DNA of 64,000 nucleotides. It comes from Cytophagaceae bacterium. GTDB lineage: Bacteria > Bacteroidota > Bacteroidia > Cytophagales > Cytophagaceae. This document shows positions 53,514 to 61,343 of this stretch, piece by piece (within the stretch, counting starts at the first letter, position 1; each line of letters begins with the position of its first letter). Under the pieces are notes generated by a model that saw only the letters and a list, made by a program, of their open reading frames with translations, ran no database searches and was not told the origin of the DNA. The DNA lies in NCBI GenBank assembly GCA_025455005.1, contig JALONH010000001.1, forward strand, positions 62,001 through 126,000, given 5' to 3'. Both the position numbers and the translations under genes were made by a program.

Positions 53514-55007
53514 ATGGAATATGATGTTTGTGTGTTGGGAGGTGGCCCTGCCGGTTATGCCGCTGCCATGCGCGCCTTAGATTTAAAAAAGAAGGTAATA
53601 TTAATAGAACGTAATAAAGTAGGAGGTGCCGGTTTATACAACGGGGCACTTTCATCTAAAACGTTTTGGGAACTATCGAAGGATATTCTATCCACCCGTA
53701 AACGCTTACAGCACTATTCTCCCGACCAACACATACGAGTAGAATTCAAAGAAATTTTACGACAAGTTCGGGAAGGAATTGCACAACGTCGTTTCCACTT
53801 AGAAGGGCAATTAGAAACTTTACAAAATTTAAAAGATAATTCTATTCGTTTTGTAAAAGGTTCTGGAAAAATTCTTTCCTCTCAAGAGGTTGAAATAACC
53901 CTCGCAGATAGTACGACGGAGGTCATCCGTACACAAAACATTATCATAGCGACCGGTAGTAGTCCTAGAAAATTAGCCTCTATTCCCATCGACGAACGCA
54001 TCATTGTTACCAGCGACGGAGTAGAGAGTTTTGATCATTTTCCCAGAAGTATAGTAATCTTAGGAGCTGGTGTGATAGGTTGTGAGTGGGCGACCATTTT
54101 TTCAAATTTCGGCTATACGAAAGTCAATATAATTGATAAAGCGGATCGTATTTTACCGTTTGAAGATGATGATATCATTGAAACAGTAGAGGCTAACATG
54201 CAACGTCAAGGTATAACCATTCACAAAAATTCTACTTTAGTAAAAATGGATATCGTAGACGGGGAAGTAGAGTATGTTTTGGAATATACAGATGGGAGAC
54301 GGGAAATCCACCGCGTAGAAAAGGCCTTAGTCTCGATTGGGCGTGTACCTAACTCATCGGGTATTGGTTTAGAAAATGTAGGGCTATCGGTTTTACCTAA
54401 TGGCCAAATTGCAAATAACGACGGACAAACGAGCGTTTCGAATATATACGTAGTAGGGGACTTGTCTACCGATGTAGCCTTGGTTAATGTAGCGGAATTG
54501 GAAGGCCGACATGTTGTTGAAAAAATGTACGGTTTAACACATACACCCCTTGTGTATAATAACGTTTCTACGATCATGTTCGTCCAACCGGAAGTAGCGG
54601 GCGTGGGGATGAATGAGAAGCGAGCATTGAAAGAAAAGAAATCGTATAAATGTGTAAAGATTCGATACGATATGATTCCCAGAGCGATTGCCATGCGGAA
54701 TAATAATGGATTTTTTAAAATATTAGTTACCAATGACGATGCGATGACCATATTGGGCATGCGCGCAGTCGGTGTTCATGCCTCTAGTGCCATTCAAGCG
54801 GTTGCTTTATTAATTTCCATGAATAAAGGTGTAGAAGAGTTGGCCGACATGATTCATCCCCATCCATCTATAATCGAAGGAATTCAAGAATGTATTCGGA
54901 TGTTATTAGGCAAGTCCGTCCTTAAACCGGAAGTGTTTAAAGGAATGTTACAATGTAAATCCTGTGACGAAAACGGCTGTATCAACGAAATCGTTTACCT
55001 TCGTTAA
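53514..55007 (+). CDS. Lipoamide-dehydrogenase-like flavoprotein lacking the active-site cysteines
   Basis: 497 residues, class I pyridine-nucleotide-disulfide oxidoreductase fold: FAD site GGGPAGYAAA (9-18), NAD(P) site GAGVIGCEWA, second FAD block YVVGDL, and the C-terminal dimerisation domain with the His-Glu pair (His450, Glu455 in HPHPSIIE). At the redox site, where Lpd has GGTCLNxGCIPSK, this protein reads GGAGLYNGALSSK (37-49): both Cys are replaced, by Gly40 and Ala45. The C-terminal tail adds CKSCDENGC (Cys481, 484, 489). So it cannot work as lipoamide dehydrogenase; a transhydrogenase-like or tail-dependent reductase is possible. A 62-residue membrane protein gene follows after four bases. 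Confidence 0.88.
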   Translation: MEYDVCVLGGGPAGYAAAMRALDLKKKVILIERNKVGGAGLYNGALSSKTFWELSKDILSTRKRLQHYSPDQHIRVEFKEILRQVREGIAQRRFHLEGQLETLQNLKDNSIRFVKGSGKILSSQEVEITLADSTTEVIRTQNIIIATGSSPRKLASIPIDERIIVTSDGVESFDHFPRSIVILGAGVIGCEWATIFSNFGYTKVNIIDKADRILPFEDDDIIETVEANMQRQGITIHKNSTLVKMDIVDGEVEYVLEYTDGRREIHRVEKALVSIGRVPNSSGIGLENVGLSVLPNGQIANNDGQTSVSNIYVVGDLSTDVALVNVAELEGRHVVEKMYGLTHTPLVYNNVSTIMFVQPEVAGVGMNEKRALKEKKSYKCVKIRYDMIPRAIAMRNNNGFFKILVTNDDAMTILGMRAVGVHASSAIQAVALLISMNKGVEELADMIHPHPSIIEGIQECIRMLLGKSVLKPEVFKGMLQCKSCDENGCINEIVYLR

Positions 55008-55011
55008 GCGT

Positions 55012-55200
55012 ATGTTTCGTGTTCGAGATATTAATATTTTCACCGGAATCGTTCTGTGTGCCATTCTATTTACTCGTATTTCTATGTCAAAGCGACCTGA
55101 ATTGGAACCCATGACCCGTTCCTTAAATTTTCTCATAGTGGTCACCTTTGTTGTTTTGGGTGGGGTAAACCTATGGGCGTTTAAAAATAGAAAAAAGTAA
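55012..55200 (+). CDS. Small two-helix membrane protein, unknown function
   Basis: 62 residues from the ATG at 55012; longer forms that begin at a GTG inside the upstream gene are unlikely. Two helices (about 8-25, and 37-57) flank a short loop with SMSKRPELEP; the tail is basic (FKNRKK). It begins four bases after the stop of the Lpd-like gene, so it is probably co-translated with it, and may be a membrane partner. I do not recognise the family. No terminator is visible before the peroxiredoxin gene 87 bases downstream. Confidence 0.68.
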   Translation: MFRVRDINIFTGIVLCAILFTRISMSKRPELEPMTRSLNFLIVVTFVVLGGVNLWAFKNRKK

Positions 55201-55287
55201 AATAATATTTTGATATATGGATTATTTGTCTAATTTTACAAAATAATATTTTTAAAATTGCCGTTTAACATTAAAATATTCTGAATT

Positions 55288-55923
55288 ATGAGTTTACGAT
55301 TAGGCGATATCGCACCGGACTTCACAGCAGAAACGACAGAAGGCCGAATACAATTTCACTCTTGGTTAGGCGAGAGTTGGGGAGTATTATTCTCTCATCC
55401 GGCAGATTACACTCCGGTTTGTACGACAGAACTCGGCGTTACGGCTAAGCTCTCCGGTGAGTTTAAAAAAAGAAATGTTAAAGTCATAGCGGTAAGTGTG
55501 GATGATTTACCTTCCCACCAAGGTTGGGTGAAAGACATCAATGAAACCCAACAGTGTGAGGTGAACTTTCCTATCATTGCGGATGCAGATAAACAAGTAG
55601 CGACACTGTATGATATGATTCATCCTAATGCCAGTGATAAATTTACAGTTCGTTCTGTTTTTGTTATAGGTCCGGATAAAAAAATAAAATTGACCATCAC
55701 TTACCCGGCGTCAACGGGAAGAAATTTTGATGAGTTACTTCGAGTGATTGACTCTTTACAGTTAACGGCTAATTACAGCGTAGCTACTCCGGCTAATTGG
55801 AAAGATGGACAAGACGTAGTGATAGCTCCTGCAATTAAGGACGAAGATATTCCTCAAAAATTCCCTAAAGGTCATACGCGTATTAAGCCCTATTTACGTA
55901 CTACACCACAACCGAATAAATAA
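55288..55923 (+). CDS. 1-Cys peroxiredoxin (Prx6 type)
   Basis: 211 residues. The peroxidatic Cys is in SHPADYTPVCTTELG (PxxxT/C motif intact, Cys about 47); the long C-terminal arm (about 165-211) with TPANWKDGQDVVIAP is typical of the Prx6/1-Cys group; no resolving Cys is seen. It reduces hydrogen peroxide and alkyl hydroperoxides in the cytoplasm and needs an outside reductant. The Lpd-like flavoprotein with its C-terminal cysteines is two genes upstream on the same strand, so a redox link is conceivable, but only by position. It ends at a strong terminator. Confidence 0.95.
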   Translation: MSLRLGDIAPDFTAETTEGRIQFHSWLGESWGVLFSHPADYTPVCTTELGVTAKLSGEFKKRNVKVIAVSVDDLPSHQGWVKDINETQQCEVNFPIIADADKQVATLYDMIHPNASDKFTVRSVFVIGPDKKIKLTITYPASTGRNFDELLRVIDSLQLTANYSVATPANWKDGQDVVIAPAIKDEDIPQKFPKGHTRIKPYLRTTPQPNK

Positions 55924-55952
55924 AAAAAAGCGGAAGTGATTCCGCTTTTTTT
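55923..55952. terminator. Bidirectional terminator after the peroxiredoxin gene
   Basis: A7 then GCGGAA pairs with TTCCGC then T7 around GTGA. It begins in the peroxiredoxin stop and also ends the leftward TIGR03643 gene, whose stop it touches. Confidence 0.92.
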
Positions 55953-56235
55953 ATCGTTTACTAATTTTATTTCCGGAAATCGTTCGTTGCCGGTCACATT
56001 TAAATCGGTGGGTATCATTTCCGGATTTTTGTTCGTGTTTTGTTTTCCTTCCTTTCATACGCTCTCTCCATAAATCAAAACTACTTCGTTTCATATAATG
56101 TCGCATCAGTTGTATGACCGTTTGCTCACTGATGTTGAATTGCCGACCAATAGCGTCGAACGGGGTGCGATCTTCCCAGGCCATTTCAATGATTCGATCG
56201 ATATCGCCATCTGATAAATTATCCCATGCTTTCAT
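55951..56235 (-). CDS. TIGR03643-family (DUF2805) helix-turn-helix-like protein
   Basis: 94 residues. The family core is MAWEDRTPFDAIGRQFNISEQTVIQLMRHYMKRSSFDLWRERMKGRKTKH at about 17-66: a helix-turn-helix-like element (FDAIGRQFNISEQTVIQLMR) and a conserved basic stretch. The rest is rich in Lys, Arg and His (pI clearly high), so it probably binds nucleic acid. No experimental role is known to me. It lies downstream of the histidine kinase on the same strand, 32 bases past the stop the kinase would have if its frameshift were closed. Confidence 0.85.
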   Translation of the reverse strand: MKAWDNLSDGDIDRIIEMAWEDRTPFDAIGRQFNISEQTVIQLMRHYMKRSSFDLWRERMKGRKTKHEQKSGNDTHRFKCDRQRTISGNKISKR

Positions 56236-56266
56236 ATGGGTAAAACAAACGATAGTAAAAATTAGT

Positions 56267-56388
56267 TTAAAAAACAGAGTTAACTTTTTTCTCTAAGGCT
56301 TCGACTTGTAAGTGATCAACAGCAGAAGAGGTAATTTGGCCTTTCAAATTAGGAAGAAGTAGCGTAAAAGTGGTACCTACATTTTTTT
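56267..56388 (-). other. Out-of-frame C-terminal extension of the histidine kinase
   Basis: Starting at the A7 tract, the -1 frame reads NVGTTFTLLLPNLKGQ and further to a TAA at 56269-56267. GTTFTLLLP is the normal last strand of a HATPase domain. The segment has no start codon of its own and belongs to the kinase gene. Confidence 0.8.
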
Positions 56389-57612
56389 CGATTCTACTTC
56401 TATCGTTCCGAAAATTTTATTTACAGCTTCTTTTGTAATGTATAATCCTATCCCACTTCCTTTAGACTTCTCGTCTGTTTTAAAAAACATTAAAAATATT
56501 TTATCTAAATATTCGCTGTGTATCCCCACACCGTTATCTTGAATGACTAGTTTTAAATGTGTACCATCATACGAAGGTTTGATTTGTAGATATTTGGGTT
56601 GGGCTTCTTCCCGCGTGTATTTTAATGCATTGGAAATTAAATTATTCAAAATGATACGGATTCTATTTCGATCGGAATAATACCCATCACATATAATCTC
56701 CTCTACTTTTATATCTACACCTGAATTATGTAGTGCATTCATTTGTATGGCATGTTGTATCTCAGCTTGTATATCGATGGGTTCAATGGATAAATCCATT
56801 CGATTATTTTTTAAATAATTTAGGATATCAATGATAAAATTATCCAATCGTTTTAAGCTACTTTCTTTTAACGATTCGTAATAACGTAATTTTTCAGGAT
56901 CGCTCTCTAATCGGGAGACTTCAATTAAACCTAAAGCGGTAGCAATAGGAGCTCTTAGATCATGACTGATACTATACACCAAGTGATCTAACTCTTGATT
57001 GGACTTAGTTAAGGAATCGTTCCGCTGCTCTAACCGTTGTTTTGCCAGCATTAATAAACTTTGTGATTTAATGGTGTCTTGTATCATAGACCACATAAAG
57101 AATGCAGACATAAACAAGGCACATAACATGTTAATAGGGCCATTCATATCCGTAAACTCCAATGGAGGATTAATATGCAGGAAGACGTCTTCTATTATAA
57201 AAGAGGCTAAACAAAAAAACACTACATGTGCTAAGTGAAAAATAAATAAAACTTTCTTTTTAGTATCTAAAATAAAGGGAATCCCCGTTACTAAAGGTAA
57301 GTAATATACTTGTGTAAACGATGCAGTGCCCAGTTGAAGTGTTTGAACAAAAAGTAATAAACTCAAACTCAGTATGATTATGTTTGCCGCAATATCCGTT
57401 TGGTTTTCTTTGTTTAAATAATAAGCTACAGCGAAAATGACTAAGGTGATACCTATTAATAGGATACTTTCTACTATCCCATAATACAATTCAGGTATAG
57501 AGCTTAATAGAATCAATAACACAGCTACCTTAATCAGCTTACTTAATAATCGTTGGCGTTTTTTCTCACCTTCTAAATACGGCTCAACAGAAATCAAGGG
57601 CGTAGTTTCCAT
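56377..57612 (-). CDS. Sensor histidine kinase, C terminus cut by a frameshift
   Basis: 411 residues from the ATG at 57612 (a GTG two codons upstream is possible). Six or so membrane helices (about 25-190), coiled coil (about 195-215), HisKA with the phosphoacceptor in SISHDLRAP, then HATPase with NNLISNALKYT (N), DNGVGI (G1) and GSGIGLYIT (G2). The frame ends in VESKKM, without the usual final strand. In the -1 frame after the A7 tract at 56388-56382 the missing strand is present (VGTTFTLLLPN) and runs 38 codons to a stop at 56267. One added A would restore a 448-residue kinase. A sequencing error, a real mutation or slippage may explain it. Confidence 0.85.
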   Translation of the reverse strand: METTPLISVEPYLEGEKKRQRLLSKLIKVAVLLILLSSIPELYYGIVESILLIGITLVIFAVAYYLNKENQTDIAANIIILSLSLLLFVQTLQLGTASFTQVYYLPLVTGIPFILDTKKKVLFIFHLAHVVFFCLASFIIEDVFLHINPPLEFTDMNGPINMLCALFMSAFFMWSMIQDTIKSQSLLMLAKQRLEQRNDSLTKSNQELDHLVYSISHDLRAPIATALGLIEVSRLESDPEKLRYYESLKESSLKRLDNFIIDILNYLKNNRMDLSIEPIDIQAEIQHAIQMNALHNSGVDIKVEEIICDGYYSDRNRIRIILNNLISNALKYTREEAQPKYLQIKPSYDGTHLKLVIQDNGVGIHSEYLDKIFLMFFKTDEKSKGSGIGLYITKEAVNKIFGTIEVESKKM

Positions 57613-57647
57613 GTACACTAAAATTGAATCTTAATATAAAAAAAATA

Positions 57648-60600
57648 TTAGTTATTTAAAACCGGTGTAGGTATACTGTTATAGATTTCTTGTAATAGTT
57701 GATACGCTTGAGGAATAGATGCAATATCATCAGCAATAAAAAGTAATTTCTTTTGAATTTCTTTTAATCGAACGGTTTTCGGATGTTGTTGTACATATTG
57801 TAAAAATGTTCCAAACGTTTCAGACTCATAGTATTTGGTGCGTTCCGAAGGCAAAAACTGACCTTTCAATAATTTATTTTTCAAGGTGATTTTTTCAAAT
57901 CCTAAAGACTCCGCCATCCATCGTAATCGAACTGTTTGTATTAAATCGACCACTTCGGGAGGGTGTGGCCCAAACCGATCGCTGAGCTCGGCAGCAAATG
58001 CTTCCAACTCACTTTCTTTTTTACAATTGTCCAATTGGGAATAAAGGGACAAGCGTTCGGATATATTACTGACATACCGTTCCGGAATAAGAATACTTAA
58101 ATCTGTCTCGACTACACAATCCGCAACTAATGGTTGTAATGTAGCCGCTTGTAGTTCATGTGCAAAAAGTTCCGCAAACTCCGTTGCTTTTAATTCAGCA
58201 ATCGCCTCATCTAAAATTTTGTGATACATTTCAAACCCTATATCACTGATGAAACCACTTTGCTCGGCTCCTAATAAATTACCGGCTCCTCTTATATCTA
58301 AATCGCGCATCGCTACTTTAAACCCATCTCCTAAATCTGAAAACTCTTCTAATACGCTCAAGCGCTTTCGAGAATCGGTTGTAAGTGACGATGGAGGTGG
58401 TATAAACAAATAACAATAGGCTTTTTTATTACTTCTACCTACTCTTCCGCGCATTTGATGCAAATCGGATAAGCCAAACATATGTGCACCATTTATAATT
58501 ATGGTATTGGCATTGGGTATATCTAGTCCCGACTCGATGATATTCGTCGATACTAACACATCAAATTCATGTTCAACAAATTTTAACATGACTTCTTCCA
58601 ACTTATCCCCTTCCATTTGTCCGTGTGCTACGTTTACGCGAGCATCCGGTACCAAACGTTTTATTGTAGCAGCAATCGATTCTATATCTTTAATTCGATT
58701 ATGTACAATAAAGGCTTGTCCTCCCCGCTTCAATTCCAATACTATAGCATCTCGAACAATTTCTTCATTGAACACATGCACTTCAGTTGTTACCGGTTGC
58801 CTATTGGGTGGTGGGGTTGCTATAATAGATAAATCTCTAGCCCCCATTAAGGAAAAGTGAAGTGTCCTTGGAATCGGTGTAGCCGTCAAGGTTAAACTAT
58901 CCACATTTACTTTAAATTCTTTTAATTTATCTTTTACTTTAACACCGAATTTTTGCTCTTCATCTATAATCAACAAGCCTAAATTTTTAAAAGCAACATC
59001 TTTATTTATGATACGATGTGTACCAATCAAGATAGACGTTTTCCCTTCGGCTACGCGTTCGAGTGTTTCTTTGATTTGTTTAGTGGTTTTAAATCGATTA
59101 ATATATTCCACCATCACAGGAAACTTGGATAACCGTTCTTTAAACGTCTTATAATGTTGCATGGCTAAGATGGTGGTAGGAACCAGTACGGCTACTTGTT
59201 TTCCATCACACGCCGCTTTGAATGCTGCACGGACCGCTACTTCAGTCTTTCCAAATCCTACATCTCCGCAGACTAAGCGGTCCATGGGGTGTGCTTGTTC
59301 CATGTCTTTTTTTACATCAGCAGTGGCTTTGGCTTGATCCGGTGTGTCTTCGTAAATAAAGGAAGATTCTAATTCTACTTGTAAGAACGAGTCCGGACTG
59401 AAAGCAAATCCCGGTGCGGCTTTACGTTTCGCATAGAGTTGAATCAAGTCTTTCGCAATATCTTTAACTTGTTTCTTTACTTTACTTTTTTTCGCTTCCC
59501 AATCCCCTGAACCTAATTTACTCATGACGGGTGGTTCGCCGTCTTTCCCACTGAAGCGAGTGATTTTGTGTAAATTTTGAACAGAGAGTGTCATCAGGTC
59601 GTTATCCCGGAACACCAAGCGTATGTTCTCTTGAACCCGCTCGTTTGTTTCCATCCGCTCTAATCCTGCAAAACGAGCGACACCATAATCGATATGTGTA
59701 ACATAATCACCCGGCTGTAATGTTTTTAATTCTTTTAACGTGATCCCTTTTGATTTCGAATACCGTTCCTTGCTTTTATAGCGGTGAAACCGTTCGAAGA
59801 GTTGATGTTCGGTAAAACAAAGTATACGATGGGTGTGATCAATGAATCCCGAACGAAGAGAAAGTAAAAGTTCATCTACTCGGATATAGGGATCAAGTTC
59901 TTCGAGCAACGATCGCAGTCGGGCTATTTGTTGAAACGAATCCGATGCAAGTACTACTTGATACCCTTGGTTTTGACGAAGTTTTAATTCTTCTGCTACG
60001 AAAGAAAATTCCTTGTTAAACGATGGTTGTATGGATATGTCTACCGTAATCGTTTCGTTTACGGGTAAATGTGCTAATGCTCCCCATTCTATTCTATGGA
60101 AGGGAGTGAGTCGTTCTAAAAAAGAGCTTGCACTATCCACTAAATAATCCGGCGAACGAATAATACCATTTGCTCCAAGTGATTGTACAATGGCATCAAA
60201 TTGCTGTGTGACTTTGGTAAAGTTATGTTGAAAGAGATCTATCGTAGTAGAGGCATCTTGCATCCATAGTACGGTCGACTCCGGTAAGTAATGTAAAAGG
60301 CTATCGCGTTCTTCTTTCCAAAGTTTGGTTTGTGTATTGGGCGTAATGAGTAGAAGCGGCAGGGTATCGATAGATAATTGCGTTTCCGGATGAAAGGTAC
60401 GAATACTTTCTATTTCATCGCCGAAGAGTTCGATACGGTACGGCAACTCATTGGAGTAAGAATAGATGTCGATGATACCCCCACGGATGGCGTATTGGCC
60501 GGCTTCATAGACGAAGTCCGACTTTTCAAAATCGTAACTTTGGAGGAATTCTTCTAAAAACGCACGGTCTAATGTATCGCCTACACGAGCCGGAAAAGTA

Positions 60601-61034
60601 TGTTCAATAAGGGCTCTTTTGTTGATTACCTTTTCAGCCAGAGCTTGGGGGTATGTAACGATATAGGAAGGACGTGTTGTTCCGCCGGATAAAATGTATT
60701 GTAATGTTTCGGCGCGTTGAAGGATATTAGCGTTTTCTGTTTCTTCGTATTGGTATGCTTTTTTATAAGAGGCAGGAAACCAAAGTACTTCGGCGTTTTG
60801 ACCTATGAGTTGTTGTATGTCATATTTGAAATAAGCCGCTTCTTCTTTATCCGGAAGTATAAAAAGATGGCTATTGGAACTTTGAGAGATAAGCGCAGCG
60901 GCTATAATGGCATCGCTACTGCCTCTTGTACCTTTTAAGTGAAGGGCATAAGGTTCCCTGCTGCTCCATTTTTGAGGGAGTAGGGACAGTTCCGCTGAGG
61001 AGCAGTAGATATCCAACAACGCCGGTACCTTCAC
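57648..61034 (-). CDS. mfd: Transcription-repair coupling factor Mfd
   Basis: 1128 residues from a GTG at 61034; no in-frame ATG is available upstream and the frame begins with normal Mfd sequence. UvrB-like N-terminal region (1-330), RNA-polymerase interaction domain with LQPGDYVTHIDYGVARFAG, RecG-like translocase with GDVGFGKTEVAVRAAFKA (Walker A), DEEQKFGVKVK (DEEQ box), TATPIPRTL, GRVGRS (motif VI), then the TRCF C-terminal domain. Mfd removes stalled RNA polymerase and recruits UvrA. Normal length. A TAnnTTTG box ends five bases before the GTG. Confidence 0.97.
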   Translation of the reverse strand: MKVPALLDIYCSSAELSLLPQKWSSREPYALHLKGTRGSSDAIIAAALISQSSNSHLFILPDKEEAAYFKYDIQQLIGQNAEVLWFPASYKKAYQYEETENANILQRAETLQYILSGGTTRPSYIVTYPQALAEKVINKRALIEHTFPARVGDTLDRAFLEEFLQSYDFEKSDFVYEAGQYAIRGGIIDIYSYSNELPYRIELFGDEIESIRTFHPETQLSIDTLPLLLITPNTQTKLWKEERDSLLHYLPESTVLWMQDASTTIDLFQHNFTKVTQQFDAIVQSLGANGIIRSPDYLVDSASSFLERLTPFHRIEWGALAHLPVNETITVDISIQPSFNKEFSFVAEELKLRQNQGYQVVLASDSFQQIARLRSLLEELDPYIRVDELLLSLRSGFIDHTHRILCFTEHQLFERFHRYKSKERYSKSKGITLKELKTLQPGDYVTHIDYGVARFAGLERMETNERVQENIRLVFRDNDLMTLSVQNLHKITRFSGKDGEPPVMSKLGSGDWEAKKSKVKKQVKDIAKDLIQLYAKRKAAPGFAFSPDSFLQVELESSFIYEDTPDQAKATADVKKDMEQAHPMDRLVCGDVGFGKTEVAVRAAFKAACDGKQVAVLVPTTILAMQHYKTFKERLSKFPVMVEYINRFKTTKQIKETLERVAEGKTSILIGTHRIINKDVAFKNLGLLIIDEEQKFGVKVKDKLKEFKVNVDSLTLTATPIPRTLHFSLMGARDLSIIATPPPNRQPVTTEVHVFNEEIVRDAIVLELKRGGQAFIVHNRIKDIESIAATIKRLVPDARVNVAHGQMEGDKLEEVMLKFVEHEFDVLVSTNIIESGLDIPNANTIIINGAHMFGLSDLHQMRGRVGRSNKKAYCYLFIPPPSSLTTDSRKRLSVLEEFSDLGDGFKVAMRDLDIRGAGNLLGAEQSGFISDIGFEMYHKILDEAIAELKATEFAELFAHELQAATLQPLVADCVVETDLSILIPERYVSNISERLSLYSQLDNCKKESELEAFAAELSDRFGPHPPEVVDLIQTVRLRWMAESLGFEKITLKNKLLKGQFLPSERTKYYESETFGTFLQYVQQHPKTVRLKEIQKKLLFIADDIASIPQAYQLLQEIYNSIPTPVLNN

Positions 61035-61039
61035 AAGTG

Positions 61040-61047
61040 CAAAAGTA
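61040..61047 (-). promoter_or_regulatory. TAnnTTTG box directly upstream of mfd
   Basis: Leftward TACTTTTG fits the consensus exactly and ends five bases before the GTG start. No suitable TTG is found upstream. A transcript from it would be nearly leaderless. Confidence 0.4.
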
Positions 61048-61198
61048 CAAAAATGTAGTATATAATAAAGAAAAGTGCCTTTTACGAAGATTCCAGTAAA
61101 AGAGTTGTTACCTTTTATAGATTTAAAGTATAAATAAAGAGTCGTTATGAATTCTTTTTAATGGTATTATTGGATAAAATAATAGTATTAAAGGAAGA

Positions 61199-61265
61199 AA
61201 GTAGTGAAATTTTACTATTTTTACTACTTAAACTACTAGTACTGCTCAAATTCTACTGGTAGTTT
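61199..61265. repeat. Inverted-repeat cluster upstream of the GH8 gene
   Basis: AAACTACTAGTA (61230-61241) and TACTGGTAGTTT (61254-61265) are inverted with one mismatch over 12 bases around a 12-base loop. Just left of it AAGTAGT (61199-61205) and ACTACTT (61223-61229) form another. All four carry an AGTAG/CTACT core, so the site may be a multi-copy operator. Confidence 0.5.
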
Positions 61266-61343
61266 AATATAACATTCCTGCTGCCCGAATAAAATATTTT
61301 TATTAAACATGTCACTCTTTGGAAAGGAGAGTAAAATTATTCT

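Larger units (their letters stand above)
61035..61343. other. 309-base intergenic region before the GH8 gene
   Basis: Between divergent mfd and the GH8 gene. AT-rich, without an open frame. It holds the mfd -7 box at the left and, at 61199-61265, a cluster of inverted repeats (listed separately). The GH8 promoter is not obvious; an AAGGAGA is 16 bases before its ATG, too far to be a normal ribosome binding site. Confidence 0.5.
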
